A stretch of 64,000 bases of DNA from NCBI GenBank assembly GCA_964034945.1, contig OZ035961.1:71101931-71165930 (forward strand), read 5' to 3'. Below the pieces are notes generated by a model that was not told the DNA's origin, did not search any database, and saw nothing but the letters and a program-made list of their open reading frames with translations. Position 1 is the stretch's first letter; each line of letters starts with the position of its first letter. This document shows positions 25,258 through 34,716 of this stretch, in pieces. A program made the translations under genes and the position numbers. The DNA is from Chrysopilus asiliformis (Eukaryota; Arthropoda; Insecta; Diptera; Rhagionidae).

Positions 25258-25385
25258 CTAGGGGCTGCGCCCCGAACCGCTTCGCGGTTCATCCCCCTTC
25301 CGCAGGTCGGCCTTCGGCCACCCTGCCCCCGTCGGCCTACGGCCTCCACAACTACTCGGCCTTCGGCCTCGCCCCTCACGCTTGA
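25258..25385 (-). other. Helitron-like 3' terminal hairpin cluster
   Basis: Consecutive GC-rich palindromes in AT-rich surroundings: GGGGCTGCGCCCC, GAACCGCTTCGCGGTTC, GGCCTTCGGCC, GGCCTACGGCC, and again CGGCCTTCGGCC (also at 25461). The outermost stem abuts the terminal CTAG (minus strand), which fits a rolling-circle terminator. A bacterial-type terminator would look similar but makes no sense here. Confidence 0.7.
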
Positions 25386-25647
25386 ATTGTTGGAATTTGA
25401 TGTATGGAGATGTTACGTAAAATTATTTAAATATATTTCAGCTCTCGCCTTCCTCTTTACTCGGCCTTCGGCCTCGAGTCAAATGCATATAGTTAACTCA
25501 AAAAAGGGAAATTTTTTTAGAGACATTTTTCTTTGTGACTCAACGGTGTATTACAAAATCGTACTGTTCACTTACAATATATTCAATAACGGTAAAAGGT
25601 GGTTATCCACACGGGGAAAGACAATATTGTGGGAAATGTTATTCTTT

Positions 25648-26016
25648 TTAATTCATGTCATACATTGAAGCACCAAATCCCTTTAGAATTGCAGAAGATA
25701 GCAGGTGAGGACTATACATAACGATGGTATCTATACTGTTTTTCGCAGTATTATATTGTTTTTCAGACTCCAATACTGCATAATTGCTTTTTTCCCAAAA
25801 TACTGTATTTAAATACTCAGAAAACTTTAATTCTTTAACGTTTCGAAATTCAAATTTATTAATAGCAATGCAAAACGTCAGTGGCAACACAAAACAGTGG
25901 CAACACATGGCAAGTGTAAATACATTCAAACGACGAACAGCTAAGTATTGATGGCAACATGTCATATAGATTCGCTTCTTCCTTTCCCCATCGATTACTG
26001 TCTTGTCATTATTCAT
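25648..26016 (-). CDS. Unrecognised 122-codon frame inside the Helitron-like element
   Basis: Met-initiated, with a hydrophobic stretch around residues 32-52 (VFTLAMCCHCFVLPLTFCIA) and a polar C-terminal part. No family is recognised. It could be a captured gene fragment or a chance frame; low confidence. Confidence 0.2.
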   Translation of the reverse strand: MNNDKTVIDGERKKRIYMTCCHQYLAVRRLNVFTLAMCCHCFVLPLTFCIAINKFEFRNVKELKFSEYLNTVFWEKSNYAVLESEKQYNTAKNSIDTIVMYSPHLLSSAILKGFGASMYDMN

Positions 26017-26151
26017 CCTTCTTCAGAACGCGTTACTTTGATTTTGCTTTCCATTGTTAATTTTAAAAGAAAAAGAATAAAAATGTCGAAGTCAAGAGCA
26101 AAAACACAAATTTTCATTGAATAAAATTTATAATGCGAAAAATACTGTTTT

Positions 26152-26660
26152 TATATCCGTATGGTGAAACCAAAGGGTATATTAGATTTGCCTTACCGTT
26201 TGTAACGCCAAGATCCCGTCATCACACACAAAAATGAATTACACCAGTGTGTTTTCGTCCGTCCGTCTGTGGCGCGGATTCCGGCGCACGGATTGAGCTA
26301 GAGACTTGAAATTTTGCGCAGATCCGTTTTTCGTAAAATGCGAGGCTAAGTTCGTTTATGGGCAAAAATGGACCCTTAGCGGGGGTACCCCCCATACGAA
26401 CGAAAAAGTTTTTTGCGAATATCTCAAAAACGGTGCATCTTATCGAAAAAGTGCAGGAAACAAAAGTTATTTATGATATGATTCTACATAAAACTCCCAT
26501 ACATCAAAATCCCATTGGAATAAATTTTAAAAAATCTTATTGGAAAGTTTGACTTCAAAGTGGAATTTTGGTACAACTGTTCGAATTTTGATACGAATCA
26601 CCATACGGGTTTTCAAAAATTGCAAGATTGGCAATTATAGCTTTTGTTATGTTTTCAAAT
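26152..26660 (-). repeat. Repeat family C, long copy (INE-1/Helentron-like?)
   Basis: It runs from TATCCGTATGGTGAAACCAA, through GTCCGTCCGTCTG, GAGCTAGAGACTTGAAATTT and GGGGGTACCCCCCATACGAA, to the hairpin ATAATTGCC...TGGCAATTAT end. It forms an inverted pair with 27064-27598. Short words (GGGTATA, GTCCGTCTG, hairpin end) recall dipteran INE-1-type Helentrons; that assignment is tentative. Frames within it are short and not conserved between copies. Confidence 0.7.
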
Positions 26661-27063
26661 CGATTTACTGCTTTTTTAAATTTTTAGGTGAAATATACTG
26701 TTTTTTGTCCGAAAAAAGATACCATCGTTAGCTATACATAAAAAGGAGGGGTAGATATTAGTGAGCAAACATTTTTCTTGCGGTGACCTCTCTCATGGTG
26801 AAAACCGGATCCGACACCCTTAAGCGCATAAAGAGGTTTCAAGAGAGGGAGTTTACAGAGAGGGAAAGGGGTTGCTATTAAACTGGATCCGACACACTTG
26901 AGTAAGAGATATCAGAAGAAACGGGGATTGGCATCAAAAAGAATCATATCCTGTATTCTGTCAATAACTGTACCTGTGTGCTGTTTTTGCGTGATGCCGG
27001 AACAAACATTCAGACAAACAGACAGAAATACCGACCGACATACAGACAGACGGACAAACATAA
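26661..27063. other. Spacer between the inverted family C copies
   Basis: It contains the repeated word GGATCCGACAC(A/C)CTT twice (26807 and 26886) and a run of CAGACAGA/GACCGACA words at 27013-27057. No coding motif. Confidence 0.5.
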
Positions 27064-27598
27064 ATTTTAAGCATAACATACCCTATAATTGCCAGTCTGG
27101 CAGTCTGGCAATTATTAGAAACTCGTATAGTGATATTCCTATCAAAATTCGAACAATTGTATCAAAATTCCAGTTTGAAGTCAAACTTTCCAATAAGATT
27201 TTTTAAAATTTGTTCCAATCGGATTTTAATGTATGGGAGTTTTATTTAGAATCATATCCTAAATAACTTTTGTTCTTGCACTTTTTTAATAAGATGCACC
27301 GTTTTTGAGATATTTACAAAAAACGTTTTTGTTCGTATGGGGGTACCACCCCGCCTAATAGACCATTTGTGGCCATTAACGAACTTAGCCTCGAATTTTC
27401 CTAAAAACGGATCTGCACAAAATTTCAAGTCTCTAGCTCAATCTGTGCGCCCGCAATCCGCGCCGCAGACGGACATGCTAAATTCAATTTTTTTTATCAT
27501 TCTAAACACACTGGTGTAATTCATTTTTTGTGCTTGGCATTACAAACGGTAATGCAAAGTTAATATACCCTTTGGTTTCACCATACGGGTATAAAAAT
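27064..27598 (+). repeat. Repeat family C, long copy in opposite orientation
   Basis: Same order of blocks as the copy at 26152-26660 but inverted: hairpin end first, TATACCCTTTGGTTTCACCA last. The hairpin has a local duplication (CCAGTCTGGCAGTCTGGCA). Confidence 0.7.
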
Positions 27599-28146
27599 GT
27601 CATTTTTGGCATCAGTATTATACGACCAAATACATCAATGAATGTCAATATTTTTGAGAAAATCCAAAATTATAAAAATTGTCCCCTTACAGTTTTTATT
27701 ATATAGATGGGAAAAAAGTAAAGTGGACACATCTACAGATAGAGAGCTTCCTTTAAAAAAAGAATAATCAAAATCGATTTTAAGCTGGAGCTGTGTCGGA
27801 AGAAATACATACAAAATCGCTTCCGAGTGATACTTTTCAGCCTCCTATTGAGCAGGATTCATGGCGAAAATCACGGTTTAAAAACACCCAAACCCCCTTT
27901 ACCCCCCGTTCACTCCATCAGCGGTAAAATTTCGAAAAATCTCGCCTTAGTGAGCGCCTACGCGATGGTTGGGACATATTCTGAAAGTTTCAAGTCTATC
28001 TTCAGGGGGTTGGGCTAGCGTCAGGTATATAGAGAAGATGGTTTTCACTTTTTCCAATAAAAGACGATGCGTAACAGATATTTTTAATTTTATGTTTAAA
28101 AAACTCAATTTCAACAAAAAAAAAATATAAAATAAAATAAAAATCT

Positions 28147-28215
28147 TTTGCCACCGCTCAGAATTCAACCCGTACCTGGCGCGATGTAGTTTACACTTAT
28201 TCAGTAGTAAGAATA
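28147..28215 (-). repeat. tRNA-like module 1 (degenerate)
   Basis: The minus strand reads CGGGTTGAATTCTGAGCGGT, resembling a T-arm with a degenerate Pol III B box. The counterpart in the second unit is at 30279-30346. It cannot fold into a full tRNA by eye. Confidence 0.35.
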
Positions 28216-28743
28216 TAAATTTTAAAGATAAATGAAGTAATAAAAAACAGGCAGTCATTGGGGACTGCCAACAGAAGTGAAAACAATAATATATGTAAGG
28301 TAATTTTGTCGTGTATTTATGCCTATATATTTTTTAACCTGAAATTTTGAAAATATATGCTAATAAGCAGTAAATGTCAAATAAAAGTCAATATGCATAT
28401 TAAGGTTTGAATTCCTGAGCAGCACATGATTTTCTTATACAACAAATAGCTAGAGATATTTAATTCTTTCTGTATAAGAATGCCACGTGCTGTTCAGAAA
28501 TTTTCTGTGTAATTTTTTTTTGCTGTATATTTTTTAAAAAAAATCGAATTTTTGTTATTTTCTGTCTCATTTTATTTTGCTGTATGAAATTTTCCAAAAA
28601 AGAACCGATTTTTTGTTGTGTAACAAAGTCACGTGCTGTTCAGAAATTTCATCGCTAATTTTATTTTGCTCTATACAGTCTTCAAAAAAAAATCGATTTT
28701 TTCTGTATAAAAAAATCAAATGAAAGTAAATCAGCATTCTTAA

Positions 28744-29237
28744 CCCATTTATACGCCACCCGGTAAGAATTCTTACCACAACTTTGAATGTTCATCAAAG
28801 CTCATCAAATTACTTTTTCGTTGATTGGGTAATTGGATTTTCCCATTTTTGGCCACAAAACAGACAAAAACCCTCCCAGAAACGTAAAAATACTCGTTTC
28901 TCGCCATTGGTAAGAATTCGTACTACAAAACCTTTTTTCACATTTTTGTTTATTTTTTCGAAGAATGTACCGCAAAGCGGTAAGGGGTTGAGCCCTTAGA
29001 TCATTTTTATTCCAAAATCAATAAAAAATTTCACGTTTTTCTGGAAAAAATACCACATATTGAGCATATCAGAGTATTGGCTATTCGCCGTGGTTAAGAA
29101 TTTTTACCACAATTTTCCGGAAAACTGTGGGTCGGAAAATTCTGAAACTTTTTGAAAGTCATATTCGACCCAAAAGTAGCTTCCACACAAATTTTGATGG
29201 AAAAATTCCCACGCGTCTAAGAGCGGCGAAAAATGGG
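28744..29237. mobile_element. piggyBac-type MITE with TTAA target duplication
   Basis: Termini CCCATTTATACGCC and complement (GGCGAAAAATGGG), flanked by TTAA on both sides. The sister unit has a single TTAA at 30958-30961 and no insert, which proves the boundaries. Inside, GGTAAGAATTCTTACCAC-like words recur (28763, 28911, 29094). CCC ends and TTAA specify the piggyBac superfamily. Confidence 0.9.
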
Positions 29238-29375
29238 TTAAGCTGTTAAATTAGCGTGTCGGTGACGCGAACTCAAGGTTTTACCCATCCAAAAATCGCA
29301 CAACGCGCCTAAAGAAGTATAATATAAATAAAATAAATAATTTAAGGTCAAAAAAAAAATTTAAAACAAAACATT

Positions 29376-29450
29376 TTGTCACCACTCGGAATCGAAACCG
29401 CACATCTTGCGCATTGTAGTCTAACACTTATTCAGGAGTAAAAATGTAAA
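29376..29450 (-). repeat. tRNA-like module 2
   Basis: On the minus strand the cousin copy at 31093-31160 reads GTGCGGGTTCGATTCCGAGT, a near-perfect Pol III B box (GGTTCGANTCC) in T-arm context; this copy has one change. The A-box side (GTGTTAGACTACAATGCGC) is weak. Confidence 0.4.
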
Positions 29451-29532
29451 CTTAAAGATAAATTAAGTAATAAAATATTAAAAAAAGTAAATAAATCAAC
29501 AAAAAAGAATTTGAAAAGAAAAAAAAACAATT

Positions 29533-29605
29533 TTGTCACCGATAGAATTGAACCCGGGCTTGGCGCATGGTAGTCCAACTTCTAACTCACTGCACTAATC
29601 GAACA
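29533..29605 (-). repeat. tRNA-like module 3 with A- and B-box-like motifs
   Basis: The minus strand carries TTAGTGCAGTGAGTTAGAAG (A-box and D-arm-like) and CCCGGGTTCAATTC (B-box-like) at tRNA-like spacing. The second copy is at 33796-33870. Together with modules 1 and 2 it suggests a SINE-like or tRNA-derived segment inside the Helitron-like element. A working tRNA gene is unlikely because the acceptor stem does not pair. Confidence 0.4.
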
Positions 29606-29814
29606 GTACGAAATGTCGTTTTAACATTGAAGACTTAGTTAGCGGCATATTTATAATTTTGAAAGGCAAATAACTAATAAAGTATTATTAAAATTAAACG
29701 GACATATCTACAGCTATAGAGCTTTCATTTAAAAAAGGATCATCAAAATCGGAGCCGCTGGAGCTCTGCGGAAAGAAATCCAAACAAAATCGCTTTGCCT
29801 TTTAAATATATAGA

Positions 29815-29967
29815 TTCGTGATCAGCGACCCCGATAACCCCCTAATGACATTTTTCCCGGAAAAAATGGGAAAACGGATATTTGCATTATCCTTACAGGA
29901 CCTTCCGTTTTGAATTTTGAAAATCTAACACCGGATTCGTGATCAGCGACCCCAAAAACCCCCGAGT
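29815..29967 (-). repeat. Repeat family E, 1.3 units
   Basis: On the minus strand: GTTTTTGGGGTCGCTGATCA, GGAAGGTCCTGTAAGGATAA and TTTTCAAAATTC, the same 122-bp unit that forms tandem arrays at 34879-35731 and 56409-57014. Confidence 0.75.
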
Positions 29968-31555
29968 CAGCCTCCTATTGAGCAGGATTCATGGCGAAAA
30001 TCACGGTTTAAAAACACCCAAACACCCTTTACCCCCCGTTCACTCCATCAGCGGTAAAATTTCGAAAAATCTCACCTTAGTGAGGGCCTACGCGATGGTT
30101 GGGACATATTCTGAAAGTTTCAAGTCTATCTTCAGGGGGTTGGGCTAGCGTCAGGTATATAGAGAAGATGGTTTTCACTTTTTCCAATAAAAGACGATGC
30201 GTAACAGATATTTTTAATTTTATGTTTAAAAAACTCAATTTCAACAAAAAAAAAATATAAAATAAAATAAAAATCTTTTGCCACCGCTCAGAATTCAACC
30301 CGTACCTGGCGCGATGTAGTTTACACTTATTCAGTAGTAAGAATATAAATTTTAAAGATAAATGAAGTAATAAAAAACAGGCAGTCATTGGGGACTGCCA
30401 ACAGAAGTGAAAACAATAATATATGTAAGGTAATTTTGTCGTGTATTTATGCCTATATATTTTTTAACCTGAAATTTTGAAAATATATGCTAATAAGCAG
30501 TAAATGTCAAATAAAAGTCAATATGCATATTAAGGTTTGAATTCCTGAGCAGCACATGATTTTCTTATACAACAAATAGCTAGAGATATTTAATTTTTTC
30601 TGTATAAGAATGCCACGTGCTGTTCAGAAATTTTCTGTGTAATTTTATTTTGCTGTATATTTTTCAAAAAAAATCGATTTTTTGTTATTTTCTGTCTCAT
30701 TTTATTTTGCTGTATATTTTCCAAAAAAAACAAATCGATTTTTTGCTGTATAACAAAGTCACGTGCTGTTCAGAAATTTTCTATCTCATTTTATTTTGCT
30801 GTATGTTTTCCAAAAAAGAACCGATTTTTTGTTGTATAACAAAGTCAAGTAATATGCAGAAATTTCCTCGCTAATTTTATTTTGCTCTGTACTGTCTTCC
30901 AAAAAAAAAATCGATTTTTTCTTTATAAAAAAATCAAATGAAAGCAAATCAGCATTCTTAAGCTGTTAAATTAGCATGTCGTTGACGCGAACTCATAAGA
31001 TTTTACCTATCCAAAAATCGCCCAACGCGCCTAAAGAAGTATAATATAAATAAAATAAGTAATTTAAGGTCAAAAAAAAATTTGAAAAAAACATTTTGTC
31101 ACCACTCGGAATCGAACCCGCACATCTGGCGCATTTTAGTCTAACACTTATTCAGGAGTAAAAATGTAAACTTAAAGATAAATTAAGTAATAAAATATTA
31201 AAAAAAGTAAATAAATGAGGCGTTGGGTAACAAAACTGCCCTTATCCGCCTTAGGTAGTTTTTGGCAAAATTGAAAAAACTTATATTTTTGATTATTTGA
31301 TGATTTTGTTTGGTTTCTTCTTATTTTTATGAAGATAGCGACATGATTTTAAATTGGGCAAAGAACCAAAAAAAAGTATCAAGCGGAATATTAAATATTT
31401 AAAAAAATAATATGGATAAGGGCACTTTTGATAGCAAATCTCAGTTATAGATAGTTTTGTAAGTAACCAGTATGGATTAGAGCAGTTTTGCAACCGAATT
31501 TTTAATATTAGCGATACCGCATATTAATTAATTTGTACACCAAATGAAACACATA

Positions 31556-32075
31556 TGGCGTTTTCGACTGGCATGCTCTTTTTGCTCTGAAGTTGCTCTA
31601 AATTTGCTCACTCTGAGATCTTGTGTTCGACTGAGATTTTTTGATCGCTCGAAAAAGAGTTACGTGTTCGAGTGACGCAAGTACTCCGTATGCGAGCACT
31701 AAAAGAGCATTTTTCGAGCAATTTTGTGATCTGCCTAATGTAGTCAGATTTGAGTTGCTCTTTTGAGGTTAAGGCTAACAAAATCGTGTGAAATCGTAAA
31801 TGGAAGATATTTATGATTTTGATTTCTTGGATTCTTCTTCATCTAGTGAAGAAGAATTTCATTTGGTCAGAAATATATTAGTGCAGTGTCAACTTAAGGG
31901 GAATATATCAAAATTAATTTTAATTTGTTTTATGCTTCTTCTTGTTCTTTAAGAAATGCTCGACTCCCAAGCAGAGGTGCTCGAAATCTACTCGAGATCT
32001 GCTCGAAATACCTTGCTCTAAACTGGGGTAGAGCGTGCTCTGAATCTGCCCTGAATCTGCCAGTCGAAAACGTCA
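31556..32075 (+). mobile_element. PIF/Harbinger-like MITE nested in the 2.5-kb transposon
   Basis: Ends T(G/A)CGTTTTCGACTGGCA and complement, with ATA on both sides as a possible 3-bp duplication. The word GTGTTCGA(C/G)TGA recurs inside. A short frame at 31800-31958 begins MEDIYDFDFLDSSSSSEEEF, an acidic Ser-rich start as seen at the N-terminus of Harbinger-encoded proteins; the rest of the gene is absent. Confidence 0.6.
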
Positions 32076-32458
32076 ATAATATAATAAGAATCTTATATCC
32101 ACATAATATTAGGTCTATTCGTTTTTTACCTTTTAAGTGAAGAATAAAGACATTAAAATTAAAAATTACAAACACAAATTAAGTATCATTGACGTAATAC
32201 TGGGTAAATTAAGAACATTGACGTAATACTGGGTATCAAGGTGTTCCTTCCAATCGCATCCATAGTGTTTGCACAAAAGTTTTCCAACATCTACCAATTT
32301 AGCACTCTTTACAGGAACTATATTAGGTAGTTCCTCTGGATCGACATATTCAAACCGTTGTCCTTGTTTTAAAATAGATCAAGCGGCACAATTATCTATC
32401 TTGTAATGTACTTCTCCCTGAAGTAGAACATTGCCATCTTTTGATTTTTTAAAGATAA

Positions 32459-33314
32459 TCATTTTTGACGGTGCGAATTTAAAACGCCATTGGCCTGGTT
32501 GCTTAATAGTATTATAGAGGACTTCCAGTCGTAAACAGGAACGTCAATTCCTAAATGTTTAACAGTTCCATATTGCCTGAAAATATCTTTATATTCCTGA
32601 GGACTGATTATCTGAGGTTTCCGTTTTACAACCTTTTCTATTCTTCGGAAAACTATCAGGAGGAAGATATGAGTGTCTAACAATTGGGAAAATCAGTTGA
32701 ATTTGTTTAAGGGTGGCAGTAGCTTTAGTTTTGAACCATGTAGCTAACATCCCTATTACAGCAGAATTTTTATTTTGGCCAGCACAGCCATCCGCACAAA
32801 GTCGAAGGATCTTAGTTCCTGAGAAATCAATACTATTTAAGGTATCAAAAATTGCTGAAGAAATTTCATTTGAACCTTTATATCGTTCATTTTCTAGCCA
32901 AGTGTAAATTTTTACTGTGTCGCGATTCTGCAATTCTTTTGAGTGGCCAACACAAACAGTGAAATTATATTGATATAGTTGCCTGCTATAGTAGGCAGCT
33001 TGGTCAAGAACTCTAGGCAAAACCATATTTTTTTGGCAAACAAACGATGGTGTTTTCAGTCCTTCTGATTTTTCTTTCAGAAAATCATAGAAAGCGCTGG
33101 CTTTAAGTTTGTGAACCCGACTTTGAATCATTAAATTAGTTTTTTCTAGTGAATAAGAAGATGCCTTAGCTATCCTTGATTTAAACTCCAAGCACGTAGA
33201 GCACTGATCAGTCCCAGGAGACTTGAAGCTAATATTGAAATGGTAAATGAAAATACTGCAAAAGAAGTGATATTTAACTCTAAAATTCTGATCTAGTTGC
33301 TCTTCATTATACAT
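32459..33314 (-). pseudogene. Transposase-like protein with DGCAGQNKN motif, frameshifted
   Basis: A 241-codon frame (from 33314) includes a Cys pair (CSTCLEFKSRI), QNRDTVKIYTW, and CADGCAGQNKNSAVIGMLAT near residue 168-187, the hallmark of a widespread insect family of uncharacterised transposon proteins. Around 32640 the similarity moves to another frame (RRIEKVVKRKPQIISPQEYK, then GTVKHLGIDVPVYDW), so there is at least one frameshift. The N-terminus is probably incomplete. The Asp in ADGC is a likely catalytic residue; that is inference. Confidence 0.65.
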
Positions 33315-34104
33315 GCGCTAAATGTGATAAAAGGCAGAAGGAATAAATAGTAGGCAATATTAAATATACAGAAAGCCAAACAATTATTTAAAAATGTTCT
33401 TTGCATACTTATATCTAAAACACAACAAAAATGAGATGAGTTTGAATATTGTGTATGTGAAAGTCTGCACTTGGATAAGGGCAGTTTTGAAATCTCACAG
33501 GCCGCAGTGAGTTGCATAAAGGCAGTTTTGAAACATAATTCGAAAAGGAGAGTTTTGAAAATAAATACTCTTGGGATAAGGATAGTTTTGAATTAAAACT
33601 GATATTTCAATCTTAATTTACTATAAAAAAATGACGTTTTTTACAAAAACTTAGTGTAGATTCGGAATCAGGGGTACGATTTCCTTAAGGATCTATCATT
33701 AACTCAATTTTCGACATGGTGGGAGAAGAGCAGTTCTGTTACTCACCGCCTCAAATCAACAAAAAAGAATTTGAAAAGAAAAAAAAACAATTTTGTCACC
33801 GATAAGAAATTGAACCCGGTGCTTGGCGCATGGTAGTCCAACTTCTAACTCACTGCACTAATCGAACAGTACGAAATGTCGTTTTAACATTGAAGACTTA
33901 GTTAGCGGCATATTGATAATTTTGAAAGGTAAATCACTAATAAAGTATTATCAAAAATCGAAAAAAAAGTAAAACGGACATATCTACAGCTATAGAGCTT
34001 TCATTTAAAAAAAGAATCATCAAAATCGGTTCAATAGGAACTGCAGGAGCTCTGTCGAAAGAAATCCATACAAAATCGCTTTGCCTTTTAAATATATAGA
34101 TAGA

Positions 34105-34270
34105 TTTAATGTAGCGATTTATTTCCTCAGAAAATTTTAGGTTATGTTTTCGCCCAGATGTCAATTTTACTTGCAAGAGCTATTTGATACGTGTGGATGG
34201 CTGAATGTAACGGAATGTTGCTGAATTATCTACTTGCAATCAAGTAACTTGATCAATGACAACGACGCTT
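34105..34270. mobile_element. MITE family D, right half of the split copy
   Basis: Collinear with 24346-24515 of the complete copy, from TTTAATGTAGCGATTTATTT to the terminal CAATGACAACGACGCTT. Same orientation as the left half at 24926. Confidence 0.88.
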
Positions 34271-34271
34271 C

Positions 34272-34522
34272 AGCTAAAAGTGAAATTGTGCTAAGTCCAT
34301 TATACCAAATTTGCCAGAAGAGCAATAAAAACCTTGTTAAATCATTTTAATTTTCAGTTAAACAAAACAGAGTCTCATTTAACGAAAACTGAGCACAATT
34401 TTTCTCATTTAAATAAAACTCAGTATTATTGAAAGAGAATTAAAACGATTTAACAAGGTTTTCATTGCTCTTCTAGAAATGTATACCAAATGGACTTAGC
34501 ACAATTTCACTTTTAGCCGACG
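34272..34522. mobile_element. MITE family A, copy 3, inserted in the Jockey ORF2
   Basis: Ends (CA)GCTAAAAGTGAAATTGTG and CACTTTTAGCCGACG; the interior has the same three TTTAAATGA-like blocks as copy 1. It truncates the Jockey reading frame after VQNKILRTI. Confidence 0.85.
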
Positions 34523-34711
34523 AATTGTTCTTAATATTTTGTTTTGTACGTTTTGCAGTTTATAGATGTCTGATTTAGCTATATTATTGAAGATAGGGCA
34601 GGCATACGTTAAAATTGGGCGCAGTACGACTTTGAATAATAGTAATTTATTTTTTACATTCAGTTGGGACTTTTGGTTAAGTAGAGAATACAGTATACAG
34701 AAAACTTTCAT
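34523..34711 (-). pseudogene. Jockey LINE, C-terminal RT fragment
   Basis: The frame carries LLLFKVVLRPILTYACPIFN and IYKLQNVQNKILRTI, the conserved region downstream of RT in Jockey-clade ORF2. It belongs to the same LINE as 36066-37807; about 100 residues between the two are lost or replaced by the family E element and hairpin. Confidence 0.75.
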
Positions 34712-34716
34712 AACTT

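Larger units (their letters stand above)
27838..29812 (-). repeat. Helitron-like internal unit, copy 1
   Basis: From CAGCCTCCTATTGAGCAGGA to TTTTAAATATATAGAT. Apart from the 498-bp piggyBac-type insertion it is collinear and highly similar to the unit at 29968-34104. On the minus strand it begins with the Helitron-type 5' sequence ATCTATATATTTAAAAGG. A third partial copy of the 5' region lies at about 27710-27830. Three tRNA-like modules occur in the unit. Confidence 0.8.
31217..33752 (-). mobile_element. 2.5-kb DNA transposon with AAAT target duplication (Sola-like?)
   Basis: Terminal repeats GAGGCGTTGGGTAACAAAAC and its near-complement (about 27 of 32 match). AAAT is duplicated at both sides and present once in the sister unit (near 29490), so the ends are exact. 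The word GGATAAGGGCAGTTTTGAAA recurs subterminally (31414, 31470, 33475, 33513, 33575). It encodes a DDE-type protein on the minus strand and carries a nested MITE. A 4-bp duplication and GAG ends would fit Sola-type elements; this is a guess. Confidence 0.82.
25258..34104 (-). mobile_element. Helitron-like insertion, non-autonomous, composite
   Basis: Read on the minus strand it starts TCTATCTATATATTTAAAAG and ends in GC-rich hairpins followed by CTAG. It lies exactly between an A and a T of a family D MITE with no target duplication: these are the defining Helitron features (5' TC, 3' hairpin plus CTRR, A|T target). No Rep/helicase frame is visible, so it is non-autonomous. The body contains an internal near-duplication (27838-29812 and 29968-34104), an inverted pair of family C repeats, a piggyBac-type MITE and a 2.5-kb DNA transposon. 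Without those nested insertions the element would be about 4-5 kb. Confidence 0.78.
29968..34104 (-). repeat. Helitron-like internal unit, copy 2 (interrupted)
   Basis: Second copy of the unit described at 27838. It is split at 31217-33752 by a DNA transposon and lacks the piggyBac MITE of copy 1. Its minus-strand start coincides with the 5' TC end of the whole insertion. Confidence 0.8.

Noticed and set aside
25258..25385. Rho-independent type terminator or rRNA-like GC hairpins
   Set aside because: The eukaryotic setting and exact CTAG/A|T boundary make a Helitron-like 3' end the better explanation.
28147..29605. Functional tRNA genes
   Set aside because: Only A/B-box-like words are present; acceptor and anticodon stems do not pair convincingly.
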